Below, in pieces: positions 1-7,952 of a stretch of DNA of 16,032 nt. This DNA is from an uncultured Collinsella sp. GTDB lineage: Bacteria > Actinomycetota > Coriobacteriia > Coriobacteriales > Coriobacteriaceae. A model generated the notes under the pieces. That model made no database searches, was not told the origin of the DNA, and saw nothing but the letters and a program-made list of their open reading frames with translations. Location: the NCBI GenBank assembly GCA_902495545.1, contig CABUXM010000047.1:1-16032 (forward strand). Reading direction: 5' to 3'. Position 1 is the stretch's first letter. The number at the start of each line of letters is the position of its first letter. Both the position numbers and the translations under genes were made by a program.

Positions 1-70
1 TCCCGCCGGTAATGCCCAGCAGGATCGTTTTTCCCTCAAGTTGCATTGAATTGTTGGGTGCCGCCGTCAT
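1..70 (-). CDS. coaBC: Phosphopantothenoylcysteine decarboxylase/synthase, N-terminal start only (partial)
   Basis: Only the first 23 codons are present; the gene runs off the left edge. They read MTAAPNNSMQLEGKTILLGI followed by TGG. The GKTILLGITGG stretch is the characteristic start of the flavin-binding CoaC half of the bifunctional CoaBC enzyme, which adds cysteine to 4'-phosphopantothenate and decarboxylates the product in coenzyme A synthesis. The ATG at 68-70 is preceded by AAGGAAG about 7 bases away and lies 2 bp after the stop of the zinc-ribbon gene, so the two are probably co-transcribed. A second in-frame ATG at 44-46 is possible but has no Shine-Dalgarno sequence. Another flavoprotein of the same fold, such as UbiX, could begin similarly, so the call rests on a short stretch. 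Confidence 0.72.
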   Translation of the reverse strand, partial: MTAAPNNSMQLEGKTILLGITGG

Positions 71-72
71 CG

Positions 73-792
73 TTAGGCTTCCTTGCTGGGGAGCACGAGC
101 AGGCGGTGGCAGTACGGGCAGTGCGTGATCTCGCTACCGTCGTGGTTGAGGTCGCTCATGGACGATGCCTGCAGCGCGGTGTGGCAGACCGTGGGGATGT
201 TGCCCTGGATGGTCTCGACGGCCAGTCCGCGGAACTGCTTGAGCAGACGCTCGTAGTCGGTGAGCACGTCGGCCGGCAGCGTGGCAGCAAGCGCGGTGCG
301 CTCCTTAGTAGCGGCGTCAATCTGAGCCTGCAGGTCGGCAGCCTTGGCGCGGGCGGCCTTGGTATCGGCCTTCACGCCTTCCTCGAATTTGGTGATGATT
401 GCCTGCGCGCGGGCCTCGCGGTCGAGCGCCTCCTTATGGGCGATGACGACGTCCTTGCGGGTGTGCTCGATCTTGTCCAGACGCTTGGCCAGGGTGGCGA
501 GCTCGTTCTCCAGGTCCTGAACCTCGCGGTAGTCGGAGCCGTCGACGTGGCGCTTCTTGGCGGCCTCGATGGCGTTGTTGGTCTGGATCTCGGTGGTGTT
601 GAGATCGTCGAGCTCAATGTCCAGGTCCTTGCGCTGGGCGTAGAGCTTGGTCATCTCGGCCTTGAGTTTCACATAGGTCTTGCGCTTGGAAGCGAGCTCC
701 TTGAGCTCCGGCATATTGGCAAGTTCGCTCTTGTTGCGGGCGAGCTCCAAATCGATCTGTTGCAGCTTGAGTAGCGTAGCGCCGGCGCTCAT
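73..792 (-). CDS. DUF164 / C4-type zinc-ribbon coiled-coil protein
   Basis: The product is 239 aa. Residues 5-170 are a long charged helical region rich in Leu, Lys, Glu and Ala, as expected for an antiparallel coiled coil. A short C-terminal region (about 196-232) resembles a zinc ribbon. This is the architecture of the DUF164 (zf-RING_7) family, which includes Helicobacter HP0958/FlgZ; the role outside that lineage is poorly defined. The C-terminal knuckle CPYC (225-228) is intact, but the first knuckle has only C203, with P200 where the usual CxxC has its first cysteine. The ATG at 790-792 has AAAGGAGAG close upstream and overlaps the Nif3-family gene by 4 bp (ATGA), so translation is likely coupled. 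In-frame codons upstream lack such a site. Nif3/DUF164 pairing is also known in other actinobacteria, which supports the family call but not a function. Confidence 0.85.
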   Translation of the reverse strand: MSAGATLLKLQQIDLELARNKSELANMPELKELASKRKTYVKLKAEMTKLYAQRKDLDIELDDLNTTEIQTNNAIEAAKKRHVDGSDYREVQDLENELATLAKRLDKIEHTRKDVVIAHKEALDREARAQAIITKFEEGVKADTKAARAKAADLQAQIDAATKERTALAATLPADVLTDYERLLKQFRGLAVETIQGNIPTVCHTALQASSMSDLNHDGSEITHCPYCHRLLVLPSKEA

Positions 793-1598
793 AAGTTCTC
801 TCCTTTTGTCACAGTCCACCATTGGCAAGGGTTCAGTATTTTAATCGCATGACGGGGGTCGACCCCGGCGTCAACTGCAGAGTTCATCAATATATCAACG
901 AACGGCTCCTCGGAGCGATCGTGTCCGAGCAAGATCACCGGCAGCCCGCGTAAGGCAAGGTCTTGCGCCACGTGGTAGCCCGCCTCGCCCGTCACGACAA
1001 CTTCCGCGCCCGCGGCGATGGCAAGCTCTCCAAAGTCGCCCAGGGAGCCGCCCAAAATAGCGACGGTTCGGCATGCGTGTTCGGCTTCGCCCCACACGCG
1101 CGGGTCGCTGCCGAAGGCCGTGGCAGCACGGGTGGCAAGATCGCGCAGCGTGCACGGGTCGTTGAGCGTTGCAAGCGCGCCCAGGCCGGTGGCCTCGGGG
1201 TCGTCCACGTGCTCCAGTGAGCTCACGGCTGCAGAACGCAGCAGCTTGCTCAGGCAGACACGGGCTTCGTGCGAGCGGTCCAAGTTGGTGTGGAGCGATA
1301 TGATGCTCACGCCGCAACGCGCTGCCTCGTAGAACGCCGCGCTGCATTGGGGGCGTGCGGCATCCGCCGGACAAAAGGCCTCGGGTGCCTTGATGTAGAT
1401 AGGATGATGCGTCAGCAGCACGTTGACGCCGGCCCCAAGAGCACGGTGCACGTTGGCCTCGGTCGCGTCGAGTGCGCAGGCAACACCGGTGATCTCAGCA
1501 GCGGGATCTCCCACTGATAACCCAACGTGATCCCAGCCCTCGGCGTCCGCCTTGGGATAGCGCGCAAGCAGGGCGCGCTCGAGTTCGGCGACGATCAT
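789..1598 (-). CDS. Nif3-family dinuclear metal-binding protein (YbgI/YqfO-like, short form)
   Basis: The product is 269 aa, close to the short family form without the inserted PII-like domain of YqfO. Family motifs are present in order: WDHVGLSVG (22-30), THHP (63-66), HTNLD (102-106), GEAGYH (204-209) and GHDRSE (225-230). H64, H65, D106, H226 and E230 fit the expected ligands of the two-metal centre. The family is often annotated as GTP cyclohydrolase I type 2, but its true reaction is unsettled and that label should not be taken as a function. The gene overlaps the cysteine desulfurase upstream and the DUF164 gene downstream, each by 4 bp with ATGA junctions. It has no strong Shine-Dalgarno of its own, so it probably depends on translational coupling. 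Confidence 0.88.
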   Translation of the reverse strand: MIVAELERALLARYPKADAEGWDHVGLSVGDPAAEITGVACALDATEANVHRALGAGVNVLLTHHPIYIKAPEAFCPADAARPQCSAAFYEAARCGVSIISLHTNLDRSHEARVCLSKLLRSAAVSSLEHVDDPEATGLGALATLNDPCTLRDLATRAATAFGSDPRVWGEAEHACRTVAILGGSLGDFGELAIAAGAEVVVTGEAGYHVAQDLALRGLPVILLGHDRSEEPFVDILMNSAVDAGVDPRHAIKILNPCQWWTVTKGENL

Positions 1599-2773
1599 GC
1601 GGCGCCTACGATCGAGAGCAGCGTCTGGGCAAACTCGTCCAGATCGTCCGGATTCACGCGGTCGTCAAAGGAAATGCGCAGTGCGCCCAATGCCTGCTCG
1701 CGACCGATGCCCATCGCGCTTAAAACATGGCTCGGGTCCATGCTGCCGCTCGAGCACGCCGAGCCTGCCGATACCTCAAAGCCGGCGGCGTCGAGCTTGA
1801 CGATGAGCTCCTCGGAGTCCATGCCGTTGACGTAGATGGAAACCATGCCCGGCAGACGATCGGCCTGTGCGTAGTCGCCCATGGTGGCGTGAATGCGCGG
1901 GTGGGCCGTTAGCGTGGCGTAGAGCTTGTCGGAAAGGGCTTGCAGCGTCGCCCGCTCCTGAGCCACATGGGGCGCCAGAGACGAGGCGGCAGCGGCAAAG
2001 GCCAGCTGCGTGCGCAGGTCCTGCGTGCCGGCACGTCGTCCGGCTTCCTGTCCTCCGCCAAAGATGCGGGGACGCAGTGGGGTGCGGGTCTTAAGGTAGA
2101 GCGCACCGGATGCCACAGGACCGCCAATTTTGTGGGCCGCGACGGACATGGCATCGACGCCCAGCTCGGTGACATCGAGCGGAATATGCAGATAGCCCTG
2201 GATGGCATCGGTGTGGATCAGGGCGCCGGCGGCGTGTGCGGCAGCGGCAAGCTCCCGGATGGGCTGCACCACGCCGGTCTCGTTGTTGGCAACCATAATG
2301 CTCACGAGCGCCACGTCGTCGCCTAGCAGCTCGACAAGCGCGGCAGGCTCAATGTAGCCCATGCGGCAGGGCTGCACCAGGTCGACGGTAAATCCGGCGG
2401 CACGCAGCAGCGGCAGGTTGTCCAGAATCGAATCGTGCTCGATGGCCGACACGATTACACGATCGCGCTTGCGATCGCGCTGACGAGCGCCCTCGGCAAG
2501 ACCGAGCAGCGCCAGCTGGTTGGCTTCGGTGCCGCCGTTGGTCAGGACAATCTCGGACGGGCGGACGCGCGCGCCAAAGCTGCGGGCAATCTCGCGACGT
2601 GCAACCTCCAGACGCGCGGCGGCTTTGCGGCCAAGCGAGTGTAGCGAGTTGGGGTTGACGCCGGCAAGCTCGCTGTCGTCGTACTCGCGCTGCGCAAGGA
2701 GCGCCTCGGCGCGCATGGGCGTCGAGGCGGCATAGTCAAGATTAACGGGTATGCGGTTTTGACCTGCGGTCAT
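1595..2773 (-). CDS. Cysteine desulfurase, NifS/IscS type (class V aminotransferase fold)
   Basis: This PLP enzyme removes sulfur from L-cysteine to give alanine and an enzyme-bound persulfide for iron-sulfur clusters, thiolated tRNA or other sulfur acceptors. The 392-aa product has the usual length. Visible motifs are NLDYAAST (11-18), TNGGTEANQLAL (78-89), the ring-stacking histidine H113 in EHDS, NNETG (163-167), D189 and Q192 in HTDAIQ, the Schiff-base lysine K215 in AAHKIGGP, GGGQEAGRRAGT (239-250), and the persulfide cysteine C340 in GSACSSG followed by PSHVL. All key residues are intact. The ATG at 2771-2773 is preceded by AGGAGG inside the end of rpe at a rather long 11-base spacing. 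No scaffold gene (iscU, sufU) or thiI lies beside it, so its sulfur acceptor cannot be read from context, and I leave the exact symbol open. Confidence 0.93.
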   Translation of the reverse strand: MTAGQNRIPVNLDYAASTPMRAEALLAQREYDDSELAGVNPNSLHSLGRKAAARLEVARREIARSFGARVRPSEIVLTNGGTEANQLALLGLAEGARQRDRKRDRVIVSAIEHDSILDNLPLLRAAGFTVDLVQPCRMGYIEPAALVELLGDDVALVSIMVANNETGVVQPIRELAAAAHAAGALIHTDAIQGYLHIPLDVTELGVDAMSVAAHKIGGPVASGALYLKTRTPLRPRIFGGGQEAGRRAGTQDLRTQLAFAAAASSLAPHVAQERATLQALSDKLYATLTAHPRIHATMGDYAQADRLPGMVSIYVNGMDSEELIVKLDAAGFEVSAGSACSSGSMDPSHVLSAMGIGREQALGALRISFDDRVNPDDLDEFAQTLLSIVGAA

Positions 2774-2779
2774 AAGGGT

Positions 2780-3451
2780 TTATGCCTCCTGTGCGGCCTC
2801 GTTGCCCAGCTTCTGCAGCAGCGCAACCTCGGCAGCGGGATCTTCGGACTTAAATACGGCGGAGCCGGCTACGAGCACGTTGGCGCCGGCCTTGACGACC
2901 TCGGCGATGTTCTTGGAAGAGATACCGCCATCGACCTCGATGAGGGGCGACGCGCCGTGACGCTCGCACATGGCCTTGAGCTCGTGCAGCTTAGGCAGCG
3001 TGCCCGGGATAAAGCTCTGGCCGCCAAAGCCAGGGTTCACGCTCATCAGCAACACCATATCTACGACATCGATGATGCTCTCGAGTACGCAGACGGGGGT
3101 AGCGGGGTTGAGCACCACGCCGGCCTTGACGCCGCGCTGCTGCAGATGGGTAAGCGTGCGGTGCAGGTGCGTGGAGGCCTCGTAGTGCACGGTGATCATG
3201 TCGGCACCGGCGTCGGCGTACCAATCGACCGTCTCGTCGGGGTTCGACACCATCAGGTGCGCGTCGACCGGCACGTTGGTGGAGCGCTTGACGGCCTTGA
3301 GGATGTCGACGCCAAAGGTGAGGTTACCGGTAAAGTGGCCGTCCATAACGTCAAAGTGCACGTAGTCGGCCCCGGCGATCTTGTCGAGTTCGCCCTTGAG
3401 GTTGGCCATGTCGGCCGAAAGGATGGACGGAGCGATTTTGATGGAACCCAT
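2780..3451 (-). CDS. rpe: Ribulose-phosphate 3-epimerase
   Basis: This TIM-barrel metalloenzyme interconverts D-ribulose 5-phosphate and D-xylulose 5-phosphate in the pentose phosphate pathway. At 223 aa it has the standard length. The motifs IAPSILSADMANL (6-18), HFDVMDGHF (32-40), DAHLMV (63-68), MSVNPGFGGQSF (136-147) and EVDGGI (172-177) cover the metal ligands H32, D34, H65 and the D174 region. In the loop after DVMDGHF the usual VPN reads TGN (41-43), a small departure away from the metal ligands. The ATG at 3449-3451 follows AAAGG at 8 bases and lies 18 bp after the gpsA stop. Rpe sits between lipid-precursor and sulfur genes, which indicates operon sharing more than a common pathway. 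Confidence 0.95.
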   Translation of the reverse strand: MGSIKIAPSILSADMANLKGELDKIAGADYVHFDVMDGHFTGNLTFGVDILKAVKRSTNVPVDAHLMVSNPDETVDWYADAGADMITVHYEASTHLHRTLTHLQQRGVKAGVVLNPATPVCVLESIIDVVDMVLLMSVNPGFGGQSFIPGTLPKLHELKAMCERHGASPLIEVDGGISSKNIAEVVKAGANVLVAGSAVFKSEDPAAEVALLQKLGNEAAQEA

Positions 3452-3469
3452 GGTAGAAGCCTTTCTGCG

Positions 3470-4477
3470 CTAGTCGGTGAGTCCGTAGAACTCTTGGGAG
3501 GGTACGCGGTCGGTAAGAATCTCGAGCGCCCTATCCAAAGTAACACCGTTGTAGAGCGTTTGCTCCACGGCAAAGGTGAGCGGAATGTCTACGCCCAGTG
3601 AACGGGCAAGTTCGCTGACGCTGCGGGCCGCGACGGCGCCCTCGACCACCATATGCGTGCGCGCCTGGTACTCGTCGAGCGACACGCCATGGGCAAACTC
3701 GTAGCCAAAGGTGCGGTTACGCGAATGCTCCGAGGTGCAGGTGGCAATGAGGTCGCCCATGCCGGCAAGTCCCATGCAGGTCATAGCTTGACCGCCGCGG
3801 GCGTGCACCAGACGGCTGATCTCGGCTAGGCCGCGCGTCATGATGAGGGCGAGCGTGTTGTCGCCCGCGCCCGAGCCGGCGGAGATGCCGCACACGATGG
3901 CGATAACGTTCTTCATGGCGCCGCATACCTCGACGCCGGTCATATCCTGCGACAGGTAGATGCGGAAGGCCGTGGACAGCAGCAGCTCCTTAAAGGTCTC
4001 CCCCACCTGCTGGACCTCGCTGGCGATGACGGCAGCGGAAAGTCCGCCGCGGCAGATTTCTTCAGCATGGTTGGGGCCCGAGAGCGCCGCCACACGCGCC
4101 TCGTTGCCGATCTCGCTGGCGATGACCTCGCTCATGAGTAGACCGGACTCGGGCTCAATGCCCTTGGTGAGGCAGAGCACCGGGGTATCGGCGGCGATAA
4201 AGGGCGCCGCCTGGTGGCACACGCTGCGAAGGTGCGTCGAAGGAACGGCAAAGATGATGGCCTCGGCGCCGTCGAGCGCCTGCGACAGGTCCGTGGTGGC
4301 GACAACGTTGCCGGGCAGCTCGTAGTCCACCAGATACCGGGGATTGCGGTGCTCGCCATTGATGCCGGCGGCCGTCTGCTCGCTATGGGCCCACATGGTC
4401 ACGCGCTCGGCTCGCGCTGCAGCAAGGCCCGCGACGGCGGTTCCCCAGGAGCCGGAGCCAATCAGCGCAACATTCAT
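3470..4477 (-). CDS. gpsA: Glycerol-3-phosphate dehydrogenase, NAD(P)-dependent
   Basis: The enzyme reduces dihydroxyacetone phosphate to sn-glycerol 3-phosphate, the backbone for phospholipid synthesis, in the cytoplasm. The 335-aa protein has the N-terminal Rossmann motif GSGSWGT (7-13), AVPS (77-80), TKGIE (104-108), SGPNHAEEI (133-141), GVEVCGAMKNVIAI (181-194) with the catalytic lysine K189, GDNTLALIMTRG (205-216), and GLAGMGDLIATC (236-247) followed by the conserved SRNRTFG. The ATG at 4475-4477 has AGGAGA just upstream, and the gene lies 9 bp after the plsY stop. GpsA makes the glycerol 3-phosphate that PlsY acylates, so adjacency here is also a pathway link. Nothing appears broken or unusual. 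Confidence 0.96.
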   Translation of the reverse strand: MNVALIGSGSWGTAVAGLAAARAERVTMWAHSEQTAAGINGEHRNPRYLVDYELPGNVVATTDLSQALDGAEAIIFAVPSTHLRSVCHQAAPFIAADTPVLCLTKGIEPESGLLMSEVIASEIGNEARVAALSGPNHAEEICRGGLSAAVIASEVQQVGETFKELLLSTAFRIYLSQDMTGVEVCGAMKNVIAIVCGISAGSGAGDNTLALIMTRGLAEISRLVHARGGQAMTCMGLAGMGDLIATCTSEHSRNRTFGYEFAHGVSLDEYQARTHMVVEGAVAARSVSELARSLGVDIPLTFAVEQTLYNGVTLDRALEILTDRVPSQEFYGLTD

Positions 4478-4486
4478 GACTCTCTC

Positions 4487-5170
4487 CTACTTATCGTCGG
4501 GCTCGGTGACGCGCTTGGTAAACGAGAGCTTGGACTCCTTACCCGTCATGAGCTTTTGGATATTCGAGCGATGGGCCCATACCACGGTGATGCCGATCAT
4601 CGCCATGCAGAACTTGAGTCCCAGGCTGCTGTACGGAAAGACCGCGCAAGCAGCGATGGGAAGACCGATGGCAGCGGCGAGTGAGCCCACCGACACAAAT
4701 TTGGTGATGGCGACGGCCACGATAAACATGCCCAGCAGCGACAGGCCAATAGGCCAGTACCAGGCGAGGATGACACCCAGACCAACGGCGATACCCTTGC
4801 CGCCGTGGAAGTTGAGGTAGGGCGAGAAGATGTGTCCCCACACGGCAGCCAGGCAAATGACGCCGAGCATCCAATCGCCGGCGGCACCCGGAGCCATGAT
4901 GCTTACAGGGAAGCCATAGCCCACGCTCGCAATGAACGGGCGTGCGATAAGGACGCAGATGGCGCCCTTCAGGCAGTCGAGCAGCAGCGTGAGCGCGGCC
5001 ACCTTGGGGCCGGCCACACGCAGGGCGTTGGTGGTGCCGATGTTGCCGGAGCCCGCCTTACGAATGTCCGTGTGGTTGAACACGCGGCCCAGGATCAGAC
5101 CAAACGGAATCGCCCCGATAAAGAACGAGACCACGGCGCAGATGGCGGTCAGAAGAATCGGATTATGCAT
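4487..5170 (-). CDS. plsY: Acyl-phosphate:glycerol-3-phosphate acyltransferase, integral membrane
   Basis: PlsY transfers the acyl group from acyl-phosphate to position 1 of glycerol 3-phosphate, giving lysophosphatidic acid at the cytoplasmic membrane. The 227-aa protein is strongly hydrophobic with several membrane spans. It has the three family motifs: GSGNIGTTNALR after the first span, FHGGKGIAVGLG in the middle, and AHRSNIQKLMTGKES near the C-terminus. I chose the ATG at 5168-5170 because AGGAG lies about 7 bases upstream and the first membrane helix begins directly after it. A longer in-frame reading to 5281 has no hydrophobic or family character and lies wholly within der. The start overlaps the end of der by 8 bp, so the two are probably translationally coupled. 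GpsA downstream supplies its substrate and PlsC at 8855-9583 would perform the next acylation. Confidence 0.95.
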   Translation of the reverse strand: MHNPILLTAICAVVSFFIGAIPFGLILGRVFNHTDIRKAGSGNIGTTNALRVAGPKVAALTLLLDCLKGAICVLIARPFIASVGYGFPVSIMAPGAAGDWMLGVICLAAVWGHIFSPYLNFHGGKGIAVGLGVILAWYWPIGLSLLGMFIVAVAITKFVSVGSLAAAIGLPIAACAVFPYSSLGLKFCMAMIGITVVWAHRSNIQKLMTGKESKLSFTKRVTEPDDK

Positions 5171-6497
5171 CCTTTTGCTCCTTCTTCCTAAAGAAGAGTC
5201 GAATGGGCGTGCCGGCAAAGTCGAAGGTCGAGCGCATGCGGTTCTCCACGTAGCGCTGGTAGGTGTCGTTGACCAGGTCACTGTGGTTGACGAAGAACGT
5301 GAACGTCGGCGGGTTGACGCCCGTCTGGGTCACGTAGTGCATACGCAGGCGGCGCTTGCCGTCCACCACGGTATGACCGAACTCGCGCAGGTCGGTGAGG
5401 AACGTGTTGAGGCGTGAGGTACTGATCTTTTGCGAGCGCGTCTTTTCGGCCGCGTCGACCATCGACCAGATCTTCTCGACGCTACGGCCAGTCAGGGCTG
5501 AGATGCGCAGGTACTGGGCCCAGGGAGCCATGACGCCCAGACGGCGGTCGACGGTCTCCATGCAGGCCTCGCGCTTGCGGTCATCGTCGAGCAGGTCCCA
5601 CTTGTTGAGCAGCACCACGATGGCGCAGCCGCGCTCGATGGCAAGACCCATGACCTTCTGGTCCTGCTCGGTAACGCCCACGGAGGCGTCGACGACGAGC
5701 AGCGCCACGTCGGCGCGGTCGATGGCGCGCAGGCCGCGGACCATGGAGTAGTACTCGATGTTCTCGTACACGGTGCTCTTCTTGCGAATGCCCGCGGTGT
5801 CGACCATGCGGTAGTGCTTGCCGTTGCGCTCCACGACGGTGTCGATGGCGTCGCGCGTCGTGCCGGCAATGTTGGACACGACAGAGCGGTCGGCGCCCAG
5901 GATGCGGTTGAACAGCGACGACTTACCGGCGTTGGGACGGCCGATGATGGCGACGTTCAGCGCGTCGGGGAACTCGTCGGCGACTTCGTCCTCTTCCTCA
6001 GGAAGCAGGGCCACGATGTCATCGAGCAGGTCGCCCGTGCCATGGCCATGCAGGGCCGAGAGCGGCGTGGGCTCACCGATGCCGAGCGAATAGAACTCCC
6101 AGATGCTGTCGTTTTCGCGATCGGGGTTGTCGAGCTTGTTCACCAGCAGAAAGACCGGCTTGTCGCAGCGCTTGAGCATGCGGGCGACCGACTCGTCCTC
6201 CTCGGTGACGCCGGTGCGGCCATCGACCACAAACAGGATGACTGCGGCTTCCTCGGCGGCGGCGAGCGCCTGGTCGCGGATGGACGTGGCAAAGACGTCG
6301 TCGCTCTTGAGCGGCTCGATACCGCCCGTGTCGACGATGGTGAACTCACGACCGTTCCAATCGGCCGTGTGATACGAGCGGTCGCGCGTGACGCCGCGGG
6401 ACTCGTGGACGATGGCGTCCGAGGTCTGGGCCAGGCGGTTAACGAGCGTGGACTTGCCCACGTTGGGGCGTCCGACGACGGCGACGATAGGTTTCAT
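5163..6497 (-). CDS. der: Ribosome biogenesis GTPase Der (EngA), tandem GTPase domains
   Basis: Der is an essential double GTPase needed for maturation of the 50S ribosomal subunit. The 444-aa protein has two complete G domains. The first has GRPNVGKST (9-17), DTGG (56-59) and NKLD (120-123). The second has GRPNAGKSS (186-194), DTAGIRKKS (233-241), NKWD (298-301) and SALTGR (333-338). A C-terminal KH-like domain follows (about 355-436). The switch region SRGVTRDR (33-40) and its second-domain counterpart AGTTRD (211-216) are also present. The ATG at 6495-6497 follows AAAGGAGA at close spacing, and the longer in-frame reading upstream lacks family sequence. The gene begins 10 bp after the DUF512 stop and overlaps plsY at its end. 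The der-plsY-gpsA order is common in Gram-positive bacteria. Confidence 0.97.
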   Translation of the reverse strand: MKPIVAVVGRPNVGKSTLVNRLAQTSDAIVHESRGVTRDRSYHTADWNGREFTIVDTGGIEPLKSDDVFATSIRDQALAAAEEAAVILFVVDGRTGVTEEDESVARMLKRCDKPVFLLVNKLDNPDRENDSIWEFYSLGIGEPTPLSALHGHGTGDLLDDIVALLPEEEDEVADEFPDALNVAIIGRPNAGKSSLFNRILGADRSVVSNIAGTTRDAIDTVVERNGKHYRMVDTAGIRKKSTVYENIEYYSMVRGLRAIDRADVALLVVDASVGVTEQDQKVMGLAIERGCAIVVLLNKWDLLDDDRKREACMETVDRRLGVMAPWAQYLRISALTGRSVEKIWSMVDAAEKTRSQKISTSRLNTFLTDLREFGHTVVDGKRRLRMHYVTQTGVNPPTFTFFVNHSDLVNDTYQRYVENRMRSTFDFAGTPIRLFFRKKEQKDA

Positions 6498-6507
6498 CTG
6501 CTCTCCT

Positions 6508-7950
6508 TTAATGGGTAGGGTCAGTGGAATTAGTAGAGTCGGCAGGCACAATGCCAAGGATGTGCTCTAGGGTATCGAGCAGCTCATGCGGCATGGTCGA
6601 CACCACATGAACCTCGGCGCCGCGACTGGTAAGGCTTGCGAGTAAATCGTCACGATGATACTCGTCAAGCGTCATGCCGTCAGCGTTGAACATGAGCTTA
6701 GGCACAAAGAGCATAACCCCCGACAGGTCTTGGGGCAGCTGCTCCAGAATGTCACACGCGACGATGAGGCCGGTCACGTCCACGTTGCCGCCAAAGTAGC
6801 GGTTCTTGATGGCTGTGACGGTGCCGCCGAGACCATGCGGCGACTCCACAAAGCGCGCCACGGTGTCGCGCGCGCTGGCGCCGGAGAGGCACAGAAGGCG
6901 CTGGTTACGCTCGGCGATGGCCTCGCGGACGCGGGCCAGACGCTCGGCGTCGGTTGCAAGCACGTCGTCGGTCTCGTCCAGATATGAGCGGATCATGCCG
7001 ATGCCGTCGTAGTACTGCGGGTAGCCGTCGTAAAAGTCAGCCTCGGGAGGATCGATGCCAGCGTCCAGATAGAACTCGTCGCTCATCTGGAAGGTGTGGC
7101 GGCCAAAGCGCTCATAGGCGCGGTCCTGGAAGGGCCTGATCATCGCGATGGTCTCGCGCGCCAGCTCGGGCTTGTCGCTGTAGGACCAGCTAAAGCGGTT
7201 TTGATGCTTGGTAAAACCGAGCGGCACAATGCCCAGGCTGGTGATTTGCTCGTGCTCCTCGCAAAAGCGCAGGGTCTTTTCCAGCTCCTCGCCGTCGTTC
7301 ATGCCGGGGCACAACACGATCTGCGCATGAATCTCGATGCCGGCGGCCATGATGGTCTCGAGCACGTCCATGCCTCGCTGGGCGTTGCGGCCCATCATGC
7401 GGCGGCGGACGTCGGGGCTCACGGCGTGGACTGACACGTTCATGGGGCTCATGTTGCGCTGGATGACGTTTTGCACGTCCTCGTCGGTGAGGTTCGTGAG
7501 CGTGACAAAGTTGCCCTGCAAAAAGCTCAGGCGATAGTCGTCGTCGCGAATATAGAGCGTGGAGCGGCCGCCCTTGGGGAGCATCGTCATAAAGCAGAAC
7601 ACGCAGGCGTTCACACAGGTGCGCATGCCATCGAAGATAGGGCCATCGAACTCAAGGCCCCAGTCCTCTCCCGGGAAGCGGTCGAGCTCGACGGAGGTGA
7701 CGGTGTTGTCGCGCGGATCGAAAACCTCCAGGTCGACGGTATCATCGTCGGCCTCCCAGAGCCACACGATCATATCGGTCAGCTGCTCGCCGTTGACCGT
7801 GAGCACGCGCATGCCCGGCTCGATACCCACATCCCACGCGGGCGATTCGGGACGCACGTTCTTAACGAGCGCGCCCTCACCCGGCTCGGGGTCGCGGCTG
7901 CGCCCGTAATCGGCCACCTCGGCGGCGTATGCGGGTACGGTCTGGTCCAT
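6508..7950 (-). CDS. DUF512 protein with PDZ-like N-terminus and radical-SAM-like Cx3CxxC cluster motif
   Basis: The 480-aa product begins with a PDZ-like segment (about 26-60, ALVKNVRPESPAWDVGIEPG then MRVLTVNG). A region containing RTCVNACVFCF (111-120) follows; its C112, C116 and C119 match the Cx3CxxC spacing that binds the 4Fe-4S cluster of radical SAM enzymes. The remainder resembles the DUF512 family, a widespread family without a settled reaction. The chemistry is therefore inferred from the motif only. The ATG at 7948-7950 is 2 bp after the ispH stop. The nearest strong Shine-Dalgarno, AAGGAG, lies 14 bases upstream inside ispH, so reinitiation after ispH is plausible. A longer in-frame reading to 8172 is embedded in ispH and is arginine- and histidine-rich without family sequence, so I rejected it. 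The position next to der fits many Gram-positive genomes. Confidence 0.87.
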   Translation of the reverse strand: MDQTVPAYAAEVADYGRSRDPEPGEGALVKNVRPESPAWDVGIEPGMRVLTVNGEQLTDMIVWLWEADDDTVDLEVFDPRDNTVTSVELDRFPGEDWGLEFDGPIFDGMRTCVNACVFCFMTMLPKGGRSTLYIRDDDYRLSFLQGNFVTLTNLTDEDVQNVIQRNMSPMNVSVHAVSPDVRRRMMGRNAQRGMDVLETIMAAGIEIHAQIVLCPGMNDGEELEKTLRFCEEHEQITSLGIVPLGFTKHQNRFSWSYSDKPELARETIAMIRPFQDRAYERFGRHTFQMSDEFYLDAGIDPPEADFYDGYPQYYDGIGMIRSYLDETDDVLATDAERLARVREAIAERNQRLLCLSGASARDTVARFVESPHGLGGTVTAIKNRYFGGNVDVTGLIVACDILEQLPQDLSGVMLFVPKLMFNADGMTLDEYHRDDLLASLTSRGAEVHVVSTMPHELLDTLEHILGIVPADSTNSTDPTH

Positions 7951-7952
7951 GA

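Noticed and set aside
46..774. A 242-codon open frame on the plus strand opposite the DUF164 gene
   Set aside because: It mirrors the coiled-coil gene in antisense; its Leu/Gly/Val repeats come from the complementary codons and no family is recognisable.
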